Assembly: GCF_003732665.1 (NCBI RefSeq)
Contig: NZ_MOBP01000008.1
Location: 30,850 to 94,849, forward strand
Length of the DNA stretch: 64,000 nt
From: Pseudomonas frederiksbergensis
GTDB lineage: Bacteria > Pseudomonadota > Gammaproteobacteria > Pseudomonadales > Pseudomonadaceae
Direction: 5' to 3'
Under the pieces are notes generated by a model. That model searched no databases. It was given only the letters and a program-made list of their open reading frames with translations, and was not told the origin of the DNA. This document shows positions 44,821-54,025 of this stretch, piece after piece; the first letter of the stretch is position 1; every line of letters starts with the position of its first letter. A program made the translations under genes and the position numbers.

Positions 44821-45447
44821 ATGCACATCAACAAACTTTTACTGGCAATAGCGATTGGCGCAGTTTTGTCGGCGTCTACGGTTTTGATCCCGGACAGCCT
44901 GTCCGGGGTATCGAGCGCACAGGCCAAGGATGGTGGGAGTGGTGGCGGTGGTGGCTCTGGAGGTGGCGGCGGCTCGGGAGGTGGCGGCGGCGGTTCCGGC
45001 GGTGGGGGTGGTGGCTCTGGCGGCGGTGGAAATGGCGGTGGCGGTGGTTCGGGTGGTAGTGGCGGCGGCGGCAATGGCGGCAGTCACGGTGGCAATGGCA
45101 GCAGCGGCAACGGCGGAAACAGCAGCGGCCACAGCGGCAGCGATCACGGGCCAGGGCATTCCGGCGATGCCTCCAACTCCGGACGCAACGGCACCCACGC
45201 CGAGCGCGGGGATGATCATGGGGTGCATCGTTCAGGCGAACTGGGCGATGACCATGGAGTGCATCACGCGGGTGAACTCGGCGATGACCATGGCGTTCAT
45301 CGCGCGGGTGAACTCGGCGATGACCATGGCGTTCATCGCGCCGGGGAGTTGGGCGATAACCGTGGCGTTCAGGCGGCAGGCCAAGTGGCCGATGACCATG
45401 GCGTCCACGTCGGCGGCGAACCCGGGGATGACAAGCGGGCGAACTAA
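44821..45447 (+). CDS. Exported Gly-rich protein with 12-residue Asp/His repeats
   Basis: I do not recognise this family. The 208-residue product has a signal peptide (residues 1-38, ending AQA), a run of Gly/Ser to about residue 115, a His/Gly/Ser part, and six tandem 12-residue repeats from about residue 130 of the form GDDHGVHRAGEL, the last two degenerate. The Asp-Asp-His pattern could bind divalent metal. GGAG lies upstream of ATG 44821; an upstream in-frame ATG at 44773 lies inside the direct repeat and would bury the signal. A link to Mn chemistry is speculation from position. Confidence 0.65.
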   Translation: MHINKLLLAIAIGAVLSASTVLIPDSLSGVSSAQAKDGGSGGGGGSGGGGGSGGGGGGSGGGGGGSGGGGNGGGGGSGGSGGGGNGGSHGGNGSSGNGGNSSGHSGSDHGPGHSGDASNSGRNGTHAERGDDHGVHRSGELGDDHGVHHAGELGDDHGVHRAGELGDDHGVHRAGELGDNRGVQAAGQVADDHGVHVGGEPGDDKRAN

Positions 45448-45464
45448 CCACAAACAACACAAAT

Positions 45465-45832
45465 CCCCTGTGGGAGCGGGCTTGCTCGCGAAGGCGGCGT
45501 ATCAGTCAACATTGATGTCGGCTGACAGTCCGCTTTCGCGAGCAAGCCCGCTCCCACAAGGGGTTGGTGGTGGATGCAAATAATGAATACGGCGCCATGC
45601 CAGTGTGGGAGCTAGCTTGCTCGCGATGGCGGCGTATCAGTCAACATTGATACTGGCTGACAGTCCGCTTTCGCGAGCAAGCCCGCTCCCACAAGGGGTT
45701 GGTGGTGGATGCAAATAATGAGTACGACGCCATGCCAGTGTGGGAGCGGGCTTGCTCGCGAAGGCGGTTTCACATTCAACAAGGATGTTGGCTGAGCCAC
45801 CGCATTCGCGAGCAGGCCCGCTCCCACAAGGG
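45465..45832. repeat. REPIN array with 135-bp period
   Basis: Three REPINs of the TGTGGGAGCGGGCTTGC family start at about 45469, 45604 and 45739; the first two share the spacer GGTTGGTGGTGGATGCAAAT. The stretch between the Gly-rich gene and the LysR gene holds only this array. Confidence 0.85.
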
Positions 45833-45845
45833 ATGGTGTTTGGCG

Positions 45846-46742
45846 TTATAACGTGCCCTCTCGCTGGTCCAGCCTTTCGCGCAAAAACTCGATAAACGCC
45901 TGTACGGGCCGCGACCCTTGGCGATGCTGCGGGTATACCGCTGACAGCGTCAGCGGCTCGGGCCGGAAGTCCTCCAGCACCGGCACCAGCCGTCCATCCT
46001 TCAGCGCCGCGCCGACGATGAACGTCGGCAGGTAGGTAATGCCCATCCCGGCAATCGCCGCGTCCTTGAGCAACTCCCCGTTGTTGACCCGCATCCGCCC
46101 GGTGACGTTGACGGTCAGCGGTTTGCCTTGCCCTTCGAACCGCCATTGCACCTGGCGCCCGTGGCCATACGGCAGGCAGTCATGGCTCAGCAGGTCTTCC
46201 GGTTTAACCGGGGTGCCGCGTTCGGCGAGGTACGCCGGGCTGGCGCAGTACACGCGCTGGATCGAGGCGATGCGTCGGGCGATGAGGGTTGAGTCTTCCA
46301 GCACGCCGATGCGCAGCGCCAGGTCGTAGCCTTCGCCGAGCAGGTCCACCGGGCGGTCGCTCAGGTCGACTTCCACCGTGACGTCGCGATAACGCTGTAA
46401 AAACACCGGCAGCAGGCAGCCCAAATGCGCCAATGCGAAGGACAGCGGCGCGCTCAAGCGAATGGTGCCGCGAGGCTCGGTGGTCTGGCCGGCGATGCCC
46501 TGCTCCACTTGCTCGACTTCGCTGAGCAGACGCAGGGCTGATTCGTAGTAACTCTGGCCCAGAGGCGTGACGTCCAGGCGTCGGGTCGAGCGATTGAGCA
46601 GGCGCACGCCCAGGCGTTCCTCCAATTGCATCAAGCGGCGGCTGACGAATTGCTTGGACAGGCCGAGTTGATCGGCGGCGGCGGTGAAGCTGCCAGAGTC
46701 CATCACCTGGCAAAAAATACGCATATCTTCGAACGGGTTCAT
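45846..46742 (-). CDS. LysR-family transcriptional regulator
   Basis: The 298-residue protein has an N-terminal winged HTH (FTAAADQLGLSKQFVSRRLMQLEERLGVRLLNRSTRRL) and a LysR substrate domain (GTIRLSAPLSFALAHLGCLLPVFL). ATG 46742 gives the usual NPFEDMRIFCQVMDSGSF start; an upstream in-frame ATG at 46799 is less likely. It is divergent from the exported esterase at 46953, a probable target. Confidence 0.88.
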   Translation of the reverse strand: MNPFEDMRIFCQVMDSGSFTAAADQLGLSKQFVSRRLMQLEERLGVRLLNRSTRRLDVTPLGQSYYESALRLLSEVEQVEQGIAGQTTEPRGTIRLSAPLSFALAHLGCLLPVFLQRYRDVTVEVDLSDRPVDLLGEGYDLALRIGVLEDSTLIARRIASIQRVYCASPAYLAERGTPVKPEDLLSHDCLPYGHGRQVQWRFEGQGKPLTVNVTGRMRVNNGELLKDAAIAGMGITYLPTFIVGAALKDGRLVPVLEDFRPEPLTLSAVYPQHRQGSRPVQAFIEFLRERLDQREGTL

Positions 46743-46847
46743 TGTCACTCTCTGGTTGACAGTCAAACACTTTATAGCCGCTTTTTCCGATTCTGACATC
46801 CCATTAATCTGTGTCCATGGTGCTGATGAAGCCCAGACCTACTCACC

Positions 46848-46919
46848 GTAGGAGCTGCCGAAGGCTGCGATCTTTTGATCTTGATCTTTTAAAAGATCGC
46901 AGCCTTCGGCAGCTCCTAC
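46848..46919. repeat. Palindromic repeat (GTAGGAGCTGCCGAAGGC family)
   Basis: A hairpin with arms of about 29 bases, a third REP family, lies between the divergent LysR and esterase genes. It may influence esterase transcription but otherwise has no visible role. Confidence 0.75.
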
Positions 46920-46952
46920 GGACCGCAGACACAATTAAAAAGGATTTACGCC

Positions 46953-47972
46953 ATGAACCTCGTCAAAAAGACCCTGACCGCTTCCCTCCTCGCCCTCGCC
47001 GTGGGCAACGCTTTCGCTGCTGGCAGCCCCGGCGTCGAACACACCACCCAAGCTTTTCTCGAAGCCCTCGCCGCTGGCGGTGGCAAACCCCTCGAGCAAC
47101 TGAGCCCCAAGGACGCCCGTGCGGTGCTGACCGGTGCGCAGAACTCGGTGAAAGTGGACTTGTCGGGTGTGGACGTCAGCGACCGTGCGATCAAGGTCGG
47201 CGAGCAAACCATCAACCTGAAAATCGTCCGGCCGGCCAAGGTCAAGGGTGATTTGCCGGTGTTCATGTTCTTCCACGGTGGCGGTTGGGTCCTGGGGGAT
47301 TACCCGACTCACCAACGCTTGATTCATGACCTGGTGGTGGGCTCTGGCGCAGTCGCGGTGTATGTCGATTACACACCATCGCCGGAAGCGCAGTACCCGA
47401 CTGCGATCAACCAGGCTTACGCCGCGACCCGTTGGGTCGCCGAGCATGGCAAGGAGATCGGCGTCGATGGCAAGCGCCTGGCAGTGGCCGGCAACAGCGT
47501 CGGCGGCAACATGGCGGCGGTGGTGGCGTTGATGGCCAAGGAACAGAAAACCCCGGCGCTGCGCTTCCAGTTGCTGATGTGGCCGGTGACCAACGCGCAG
47601 TTCGATAGCGGCTCGTACCAGCAGTTTGCCGAAGGGCACTTCCTGACCAAGGGCATGATGAATTGGTTCTGGGACAACTACACCACCAATGCCAGCGAGC
47701 GCGCACAGATTCACGCCTCGCCGTTGCAGGCCAGCGCCGAACAGCTCAAAGGCTTGCCGGCTGCGCTGGTGCAAACCGCCGAGTTCGACGTATTGCGTGA
47801 TGAAGGCGAGGCCTATGCCCGTCACCTGGATGCGGCGGGTGTACCGGTGACGGCGGTGCGTTACAACGGGATGATTCATGACTTCGGGCTGTTGAATCCG
47901 CTGAGTCAGATTCCTGAAGTGAAAGCGGCGGTGCGGCAGGCGGCGCTGGAATTGAAGACGCATCTGAACTGA
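46953..47972 (+). CDS. Exported alpha/beta hydrolase (HSL-type esterase)
   Basis: The 339-residue protein has a signal peptide (residues 1-22, AFA), the oxyanion motif HGGGW (FFHGGGWVLGD), a nucleophile motif GNSVGG, an acid residue in EFDVLRDEG and the catalytic His in MIHDFG. This is the hormone-sensitive-lipase family of short-chain esterases. It probably acts in the periplasm or outside. The divergent LysR gene suggests its regulator. Confidence 0.88.
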   Translation: MNLVKKTLTASLLALAVGNAFAAGSPGVEHTTQAFLEALAAGGGKPLEQLSPKDARAVLTGAQNSVKVDLSGVDVSDRAIKVGEQTINLKIVRPAKVKGDLPVFMFFHGGGWVLGDYPTHQRLIHDLVVGSGAVAVYVDYTPSPEAQYPTAINQAYAATRWVAEHGKEIGVDGKRLAVAGNSVGGNMAAVVALMAKEQKTPALRFQLLMWPVTNAQFDSGSYQQFAEGHFLTKGMMNWFWDNYTTNASERAQIHASPLQASAEQLKGLPAALVQTAEFDVLRDEGEAYARHLDAAGVPVTAVRYNGMIHDFGLLNPLSQIPEVKAAVRQAALELKTHLN

Positions 47973-47984
47973 TCCGATTGATTT

Positions 47985-48095
47985 GTGGCGAGGGGGCTTG
48001 CCCCCGTTCCAGTGCGTAGCACTGGCAGAATTTCAGCAACGCTGGATATTTTGGGGCCGCTTCGCAGCCCAGCGGGGGCAAGCCCCCTCGCCACA
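47985..48095. repeat. REPIN (GTGGCGAGGGGGCTTGCCCC family)
   Basis: A long hairpin bounded by GTGGCGAGGGGGC and its complement with an internal GCAGCCCAGCGGGG segment. It is the same family as the REPIN that interrupts the pseudopilin gene at 22294-22454. Confidence 0.85.
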
Positions 48096-48143
48096 GTTTT
48101 CACTAGGCAGAAAACAGCATCAACCCGCCTCCGGAGTTCTCCC

Positions 48144-49580
48144 ATGTCCCTCATCTACGACCATCCCCTGTCCTGGAGCGCCCTGCTGCTGGTGATCGAC
48201 GCCCTGCTCTGGCACCTCTCGCCACTGCAGCACCGCGTCACCCGCATCGGCCTGCGCCTGGGGCTGTTCCTGATCTTCAGCGCGGTGATCATCAACGCCG
48301 GCGTCAGCCCGTTGCAGGCGCCGCTGTTTGCCGATGATCGCGTGGCGCAACTGGGGGCCACGGCGTTGGGGATTGTCTGGTGGTTGTACGCCGCACGGGT
48401 GCTGACCGAGGTGATCGGCCTGGTGCTGATGCGGCGCATCGGTCACAGCGGGCGGTTGTTGCAGGACGTGATTGGCGCACTGGTGTTTCTGGTAGCCATC
48501 GTCGCCGCGGCGGGCTATGTGCTGGAGTTGCCGGTCAAAGGCTTGCTGGCGACGTCCGGGGTGGTGGCGATCGTGGTCGGTCTAGCGTTGCAAAGCACCT
48601 TGAGCGATGTGTTTTCCGGAATCGTGCTCAACACCACCAAGCCGTATCAGGTGGATGACTTTGTGGTGATCGACGGCGTGGAAGGCAAGGTGCTGGACAT
48701 CGACTGGCGCGCCACGCATCTGCTCACCAGTGCCGGGACCACCGCGGTGGTGCCGAACTCGGTAGCGGCCAAGGCGAAGATCGTCAACCTCAGCCGCCCG
48801 AGCAACATGCACGGCGTGTCGATCAGCATCCAAGTGCCCAACCATATTCGCCCGCGTCGGGTGCTGGATGCGCTGGATCGCACGCTTCAGGGCAGCAGCA
48901 CGTTATTGCTGAACCCGGCGCCGAAAGCGGTGTTGAAAGAGGCTGGCGAAACCATGTCCGAGTACGTGGCCAGCGGTTTTATCGCCGACTTGAGCAAGAA
49001 GGCTGAAGTGCGTAATCAACTGTTCGACCTGGCCCACCGGCATCTGGAAGCGGCGGGTATTTCCCGGCAACTGGACGGCGTGATCGAGCCTTCGACCCGG
49101 GCTCGGGCATTGCTCGATGAAGTGAAAATTTTCCGTTCCCTGGACGAGGACGAACGTGACCGACTGGCCCAGGCAATGGTGCCGCAGCAGTATGCGGCGG
49201 GTCAGGTAGTGCTGGAGTTGAATGAAGTGCCGGACGCTCTGTTTGTGATTGCCACCGGCGTGGTCAGCGCCACCGTGCCCGATGGCACCGGGCAGACCGA
49301 AGCCGGGCGCATGGGGCCGAGCGAGGTCATGGGCGAACAGAGCATCCTCACCGACACACCGTCCCAGGCCTGCTTTACGGCGCTGACCTCGTGCATCATT
49401 TACCGGATCGACAAGTCTTTGACCCGCGATTGCATGGCGCAGCGTGGCGAGGTTGGGCGGGCGTTGAATAAGTTGCAGGCGGTGCGCCAGCAGAACAGTC
49501 GGTTGGCGTTGATGGCCATGCCTGTTCCGATCAAGAAGGGAGGCTTTCTGGGGTGGCTGAAAAACCGCCAAACACAATGA
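48144..49580 (+). CDS. MscS-family mechanosensitive channel with cyclic-nucleotide-binding domain
   Basis: The 478-residue protein has about five N-terminal membrane helices, an MscS pore/beta domain (GLALQSTLSDVFSGIVL, then YQVDDFVVIDGVEGKVLDIDWRAT), and a C-terminal cNMP-binding fold (residues 330-460, GPSEVMGEQSILTDTPSQACFTAL). It would be a ligand-modulated small-conductance channel. ATG 48144 follows GGAG; upstream in-frame codons are translated REPIN. Confidence 0.88.
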   Translation: MSLIYDHPLSWSALLLVIDALLWHLSPLQHRVTRIGLRLGLFLIFSAVIINAGVSPLQAPLFADDRVAQLGATALGIVWWLYAARVLTEVIGLVLMRRIGHSGRLLQDVIGALVFLVAIVAAAGYVLELPVKGLLATSGVVAIVVGLALQSTLSDVFSGIVLNTTKPYQVDDFVVIDGVEGKVLDIDWRATHLLTSAGTTAVVPNSVAAKAKIVNLSRPSNMHGVSISIQVPNHIRPRRVLDALDRTLQGSSTLLLNPAPKAVLKEAGETMSEYVASGFIADLSKKAEVRNQLFDLAHRHLEAAGISRQLDGVIEPSTRARALLDEVKIFRSLDEDERDRLAQAMVPQQYAAGQVVLELNEVPDALFVIATGVVSATVPDGTGQTEAGRMGPSEVMGEQSILTDTPSQACFTALTSCIIYRIDKSLTRDCMAQRGEVGRALNKLQAVRQQNSRLALMAMPVPIKKGGFLGWLKNRQTQ

Positions 49581-49585
49581 TCAAA

Positions 49586-49676
49586 TGTGGGAGCGGGCTT
49601 GCTCGCGAATGCGGTGTGCCAGTCAGCATTAATGTTGCCTGACCCACCGCATTCGCGAGCAAGCCCGCTCCCACAG
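49586..49676. repeat. REPIN
   Basis: Two inverted REPs of the TGTGGGAGCGGGCTTGC family lie between the convergent channel and ycaC genes and can act as a shared 3' hairpin. Confidence 0.85.
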
Positions 49677-49691
49677 GTTGCGCGATAGTAC

Positions 49692-50318
49692 TTACTTGGC
49701 AGTCAACGCCGAATAGCTGTTCATCAAGTTGCGATAGTTCGGAATGCGCGGCGACAGCAGGTTCGCCAGGCCTTCCATGTCGTTGCGCCAGTCGCCTTGC
49801 AGCTCGCAGGCTACCGAGAACCAGTTGACCAGTTGTGCACCGGCCGCCGTCATGCGCGCCCAGGCGGCTTGTTGCACGGTTTCGTTGAAGGTGCCCGACG
49901 CATCGGTGACCACAAACACTTCAAAACCTTCAGCCAGGGCCGACAAGGTCGGGAACGTCACGCAGACATCCGTCACCACACCGGCAATGATCAGTTGCTT
50001 GCGGCCAGTGGCTTTGACGGCTTTGACGAAGTCTTCGTTGTCCCAGGCGTTGATCTGGCCTGGACGCGGAATGTACGGCGCGTCCGGGAACAGTTCTTTC
50101 AACTCCGGCACCATCGGGCCGTTCGGGCCGCTTTCGAAACTGGTGGTGAGGATGGTCGGCAGTTTGAAAAACTTGGCCAGGTCCGCGAGGGCCAGCACGT
50201 TGTTCTTGAATTCGTTGGGCGAGAAATCCTGCACCAGCGAGATCAGGCCGGTCTGGTGGTCAACCAACAGTACAACGGCGTCGTCTTTGTTCAGGCGTTT
50301 GTACGGAACGTTGCTCAT
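49692..50318 (-). CDS. ycaC: YcaC-like isochorismatase-family cysteine hydrolase
   Basis: The 208-residue protein has the cysteine hydrolase triad positions: D20 (LLVDHQTGL), a mid-chain basic residue, and C119 in GVVTDVCVTFP. The family (YcaC, isochorismatase-like) has uncertain substrates. GGAG is upstream of the ATG. It is transcribed behind the amidohydrolase gene but separated by about 70 bases. Confidence 0.85.
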   Translation of the reverse strand: MSNVPYKRLNKDDAVVLLVDHQTGLISLVQDFSPNEFKNNVLALADLAKFFKLPTILTTSFESGPNGPMVPELKELFPDAPYIPRPGQINAWDNEDFVKAVKATGRKQLIIAGVVTDVCVTFPTLSALAEGFEVFVVTDASGTFNETVQQAAWARMTAAGAQLVNWFSVACELQGDWRNDMEGLANLLSPRIPNYRNLMNSYSALTAK

Positions 50319-50351
50319 GTGAAACTCCTCGGTAGTGGGATGGTGCTGTGG

Positions 50352-50380
50352 GCGCCGGCACGTTGGGCCGGCGCTTTTTT
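50352..50380 (+). terminator. Hairpin with T-run between ycaC and the amidohydrolase
   Basis: GCGCCGGC, a short loop, GCCGGCGC and six Ts form a terminator on the plus strand, although both flanking genes are on the minus strand. On the minus strand the hairpin lacks a T-run, so its role as a terminator for the amidohydrolase gene is doubtful. Confidence 0.5.
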
Positions 50381-50388
50381 ATGTGCGT

Positions 50389-52227
50389 TTAGAAAGCAAA
50401 ACACGAGCAGCCAAAGGCGCCCCAGAAGCCGGCGAAATCGCTGACTGGCGCATTCGACAGACGCGCCTTTTCGTGGCTGTGGGCGTGCACGCCACACGGC
50501 CCGCTGCAATGGTGAACCTGGGCCTGCATCGGCGACGTCGGGCGCCAGTGGCCCGGGACTTTCACCACCGGCGACCAGTCCGGCAGCACCGGCACGCTGG
50601 CCGGCCCGAGTTTTTCGAAGTCACCGGCGGCGTACACCACTTTGCCGCCGACCACGGTCAACACGGACTCGATCCACTTGATCGCTTCCTCATCCACGCT
50701 GAAGAAGTCAGCGCTCAGGGCCGCGACGTCCGCCAGTTGCCCGACCTTGATCTGGCCTTTCTTGCCCTGTTCGGACGAGAACCAGGCGCTGCCATGGGTG
50801 AACAGTTCCAGCGCGGTCAGCCGCGACAGGCCTTCGGCGTGCAATTCCAGACCGCCCACGGTACGACCACTGACCATCCAGTACAGCGAGGTCCAAGGAT
50901 TGTAGCTGGACACCCGCGTGGCGTCGGTGCCGGCGCCGACCGGTACACCTTCGGCCAACATGCGCTTGATCGGCGGTGTGGCTTCGGCAGCTTTGGCACC
51001 GTAGCGCTCGACGAAATACTCGCCTTGGAATGCCATGCGGTCCTGGATCGCGATGCCACCGCCCAGCGCCCTCACCCGCTCGATGTTCTGCGGGGTGATG
51101 GTTTCGGCGTGGTCGAAAAACCACGGCAGACCGTTGAACGGAATGTCGCGATTGACCTTCTCGAACACGTCGAGCATGCGGCTGATGGATTCGTTGTAGG
51201 TCGCATGCAAACGGAACGGCCAGCGCTGCTCGACCAGATGGCGCACCACCGGTTCCAGTTCGGCTTCCATGGTTTGCGGCAGGTCCGGGCGCGGCTCCAG
51301 GAAGTCCTCGAAATCAGCCGCCGAGAACACCAGCATCTCCCCGGCGCCGTTGTGCCGCAGGTAGTCGTCGCCCTGGTGCAGGGTCACGCTCGACGTCCAG
51401 TTCTTGAAGTCGCTGAGTTCTTCTTTCGGCTTCTGGGTGAACAGGTTGTAGGCAATGCGGATGGTCAGTTGCTCATCCTTGGCCAGTTGCTCGATGACCT
51501 GATAATCATTCGGGTAATTCTGGAAACCACCGCCGGCATCGATGGCGCTGGTCAGGCCCAGGCGATTGAGTTCGCGCATGAATTGACGGGTCGAGTTGAC
51601 CTGATATTCCAGCGGCAACTTCGGTCCCTTGGCCAGGGTCGAGTAGAGAATCATCGCGTTGGGACGGGCGACCAGCATGCCGGTCGGGTTGCCGTTGGCA
51701 TCACGGACAATTTCGCCGCCCGGCGGGTTCGGCGTATCGCGGGTGTAGCCGGCAACACGCAGTGCGGCGCGGTTGAGCAAGGCCCGGTCGTACAAGTGCA
51801 GGACGAACACCGGGGTGTCCGGCGCGGCCTGGTTGAGTTCTTCCAGGGTCGGCATGCGTTTTTCGGCGAACTGGAATTCGTTCCAGCCACCCACCACCCG
51901 CACCCATTGCGGGGTGGGTGTGCGGTCGGCCTGGTCCTTGAGCATGCGCAACGCATCAACCAACGACGGCACGCCTTCCCAGCGCAGTTCGAGGTTGTAG
52001 TTCAGGCCGCCACGGATCAGGTGCAAGTGCGAGTCGTTGAGGCCGGGGATGACGCAGCGGCCCTTGAGGTCGATGACCTGGGTGCCGGACCCGCGCAGGG
52101 CCATGGCTTGCGCATCGGTGCCGACCGCGACAAAGCGACCGTCCTTGATCGCCACGGCGCTGGCCTGCGGGTTTTCGCGGTCAACGGTATGGAATTGGCC
52201 ATTGAATAGAATCAGATCGGCGTTCAT
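50389..52227 (-). CDS. Metal-dependent amidohydrolase (YtcJ-like) with Cys/His-rich tail
   Basis: The 612-residue protein has an amidohydrolase fold: a beta-sandwich start (DLILFNGQFHTVDRENP), the metal motif DSHLHL after IPGLN, and the C-terminal LFTHGSAWFSSEQGKKGQIKVGQLADVAALS. The last 45 residues are Cys- and His-rich (HHCSGPCGVHAHSH, GCSCFAF) and may bind metal. The substrate is unknown. ATG 52227 overlaps the stop of the next gene upstream by one base (TGATG), so it is in an operon with the monooxygenase-like and DoxX genes. Confidence 0.85.
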   Translation of the reverse strand: MNADLILFNGQFHTVDRENPQASAVAIKDGRFVAVGTDAQAMALRGSGTQVIDLKGRCVIPGLNDSHLHLIRGGLNYNLELRWEGVPSLVDALRMLKDQADRTPTPQWVRVVGGWNEFQFAEKRMPTLEELNQAAPDTPVFVLHLYDRALLNRAALRVAGYTRDTPNPPGGEIVRDANGNPTGMLVARPNAMILYSTLAKGPKLPLEYQVNSTRQFMRELNRLGLTSAIDAGGGFQNYPNDYQVIEQLAKDEQLTIRIAYNLFTQKPKEELSDFKNWTSSVTLHQGDDYLRHNGAGEMLVFSAADFEDFLEPRPDLPQTMEAELEPVVRHLVEQRWPFRLHATYNESISRMLDVFEKVNRDIPFNGLPWFFDHAETITPQNIERVRALGGGIAIQDRMAFQGEYFVERYGAKAAEATPPIKRMLAEGVPVGAGTDATRVSSYNPWTSLYWMVSGRTVGGLELHAEGLSRLTALELFTHGSAWFSSEQGKKGQIKVGQLADVAALSADFFSVDEEAIKWIESVLTVVGGKVVYAAGDFEKLGPASVPVLPDWSPVVKVPGHWRPTSPMQAQVHHCSGPCGVHAHSHEKARLSNAPVSDFAGFWGAFGCSCFAF

Positions 52228-52838
52228 CACGTTTCCTTAGGCGTTGTGGAATGGGACAACCAGGGCGCGAACAATCGGGTCGCCCGGGGCATGAACAGGT
52301 ACACCACCGACACCACGATGGTCACGGTGATCAGGAACGTGGCGACCACGTAGTTGGACAGGATCGGGTGGAGCTTGAGCAGCGGCCCCCAGAGCATTGG
52401 CACCAGCAAGGTGTGCGGCAGGATTACCAGCAACGTGACGACGGCTTGCTTCCAGCGCGGGGGCGGCGGCGACGCGGCGTCGACCGTGGGCGAGAACCAG
52501 AACTCATTGACCGGGTTGACCTCGGTCTGGTCGCCGTCCGCCAGCATTGGCGTGGCTTGGTTGACCAGTTCAAGGCGCTGCGGTGAATCGAGCCAGTGCT
52601 GCATCGACTCGGTGGAACAGAAGCGCAGCACGCAGGTGTACATGTCGAGGCCGGCGTTTTTGCCGCGCATCACGTCCACGCCCAGGTGCCCTTCCTGTTG
52701 CCCGGCGATGGTGACAATGTTGCGCAACCAGGCTTCGTAGGGCACCTCGAAACCGGCCTTGACCCGGTGCTTGATGATCAGGGTCACGATCTCATCGAAA
52801 CCCGGTTTTGCTGCGGCGGCGTGGTTGGCGTCAGGCAT
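52227..52838 (-). CDS. Antibiotic-biosynthesis-monooxygenase-like protein with membrane tail
   Basis: The 203-residue protein has an ABM/dimeric alpha-beta barrel domain (residues 15-105; VTLIIKHRVKAGFEVPYEAWL, QQEGHLGVDVMR) and two C-terminal membrane helices (about 135-155 and 165-190). I chose ATG 52838 because GGAG stands nine bases upstream; ATG 52865 is possible but has a poorer site. It overlaps the DoxX stop by eight bases. Confidence 0.75.
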   Translation of the reverse strand: MPDANHAAAAKPGFDEIVTLIIKHRVKAGFEVPYEAWLRNIVTIAGQQEGHLGVDVMRGKNAGLDMYTCVLRFCSTESMQHWLDSPQRLELVNQATPMLADGDQTEVNPVNEFWFSPTVDAASPPPPRWKQAVVTLLVILPHTLLVPMLWGPLLKLHPILSNYVVATFLITVTIVVSVVYLFMPRATRLFAPWLSHSTTPKET

Positions 52839-53247
52839 AACGAAGAACTCCGGCGAATCGGTCATTGAGCGCCAGCCGTCCCGGCCCGGCGATAAGGATG
52901 CTGGTGAACACAATCAACAGCAGCCAGCCGAACTGCCCTTCGAACAGGCTCCATTGCGGATGCACAACCACCAACGCCACCAGCAGCAGAAACAGAATAG
53001 GCAAACACGCCAAACGCACCAGCACCCCGGCGACGATCAGCAGCGGACACAACACCTCGGCGAAAATCGCCAGGCTCAGTGTGAGGTTGGCGCCGAGGTG
53101 GAACGGGTCTTCGATGTTCTGCACTTCGGTGCTGAAGTGCAGCAGCTTGGGCAAGCCATGCACCCACAACAGAAACAACCCGCCGCTGACCCGCAGAAAC
53201 AGCAGCCCGAAGTCTCGAGTCCGTTCATCCCATTCCGATGCGTTCAT
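52831..53247 (-). CDS. DoxX-family membrane protein
   Basis: The 138-residue protein has four membrane helices and the DoxX pattern (LLFLRVSGGLFLLWVHGLPKL, then LSLAIFAEVLCPLLIVAGVLVRLA). DoxX proteins take part in redox or detoxification functions in the membrane; the exact role is unknown. ATG 53247 starts the conserved part. It is the first gene of the DoxX-ABM-amidohydrolase operon. Confidence 0.82.
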   Translation of the reverse strand: MNASEWDERTRDFGLLFLRVSGGLFLLWVHGLPKLLHFSTEVQNIEDPFHLGANLTLSLAIFAEVLCPLLIVAGVLVRLACLPILFLLLVALVVVHPQWSLFEGQFGWLLLIVFTSILIAGPGRLALNDRFAGVLRYA

Positions 53248-53369
53248 GGCCAGTGCGCTCCCTTGAAAAATCACCGGCATGGCTTCGCCGGCACTTGGTC
53301 TGATAGTGCCGGGGTCAGGTTTTGGAAAATTGGATGTACGTGCTCTTTTGTGAGGCTCAAACACCAATC

Positions 53370-54004
53370 CCCTGTAGGAGCGAAGCTTGCTCGCGAAGGC
53401 GGTGAGTCAGTCAACATCAATGCCGACTGACACTCCGCCTTCGCGAGCAAGCTTTGCTCCTACAGGGGATCTTCAGTGTCAGAAAGATCCCAAGCCCTAC
53501 GCAAACCCTGTGGGAGCGGGCTTGCTCGCGAAAGCGGTGGGTCAGTCAATATTGATGGCGACTGACACTCCGCCTTCGCGAGCAAGCTTTGCTCCTACAG
53601 GGGATCTTCAGTGTCAGAAAGATCCCAAGCCCTACACAAACCCTGTGGGAGCGGGCTTGCTCGCGAAAGCGGTGGGTCAGTCAATATGGATGGCGACTGA
53701 CACTGCGTCTTCGCGAGCAAGCTTTGCTCCTACAGGGGATCTTCAGTGTCAGAAAGATCCCAAGCCCTACACAAACCCTGTGGGAGCGGGCTTGCTCGCG
53801 AAAGCGGTGGGTCAGTCAATATTGATGGCGACTGACACTCCGCCTTCGCGAGCAAGCTTTGCTCCTACAGGGGATCTTCAGTGTCAGAAAGATCCCAAGC
53901 CCTACACAAACCCTGTGGGAGCGGGCTTGCTCGCGAAAGCGGTGGGTCAGTCACATAAATGCTGAATGACACACCGTCTTCGCGAGCAAGCCCGCTCCCA
54001 CAGG
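53370..54004. repeat. Tandem REPIN array, five units of about 135 bp
   Basis: REPINs start at about 53373, 53509, 53644, 53779 and 53914, with a 135-136 bp period. Each unit carries the same spacer (CAGTGTCAGAAAGATCCCAA) and near-identical sequence, so whole units were duplicated. The gap 53248-54025 holds only this array. Confidence 0.9.
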
Positions 54005-54025
54005 TTGATCTGTGTTTGTCTGGGG

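Noticed and set aside
53370..54004. CRISPR array or tandem-repeat protein gene
   Set aside because: Spacers are identical between units and the open frame is just translated REPIN without start signals.
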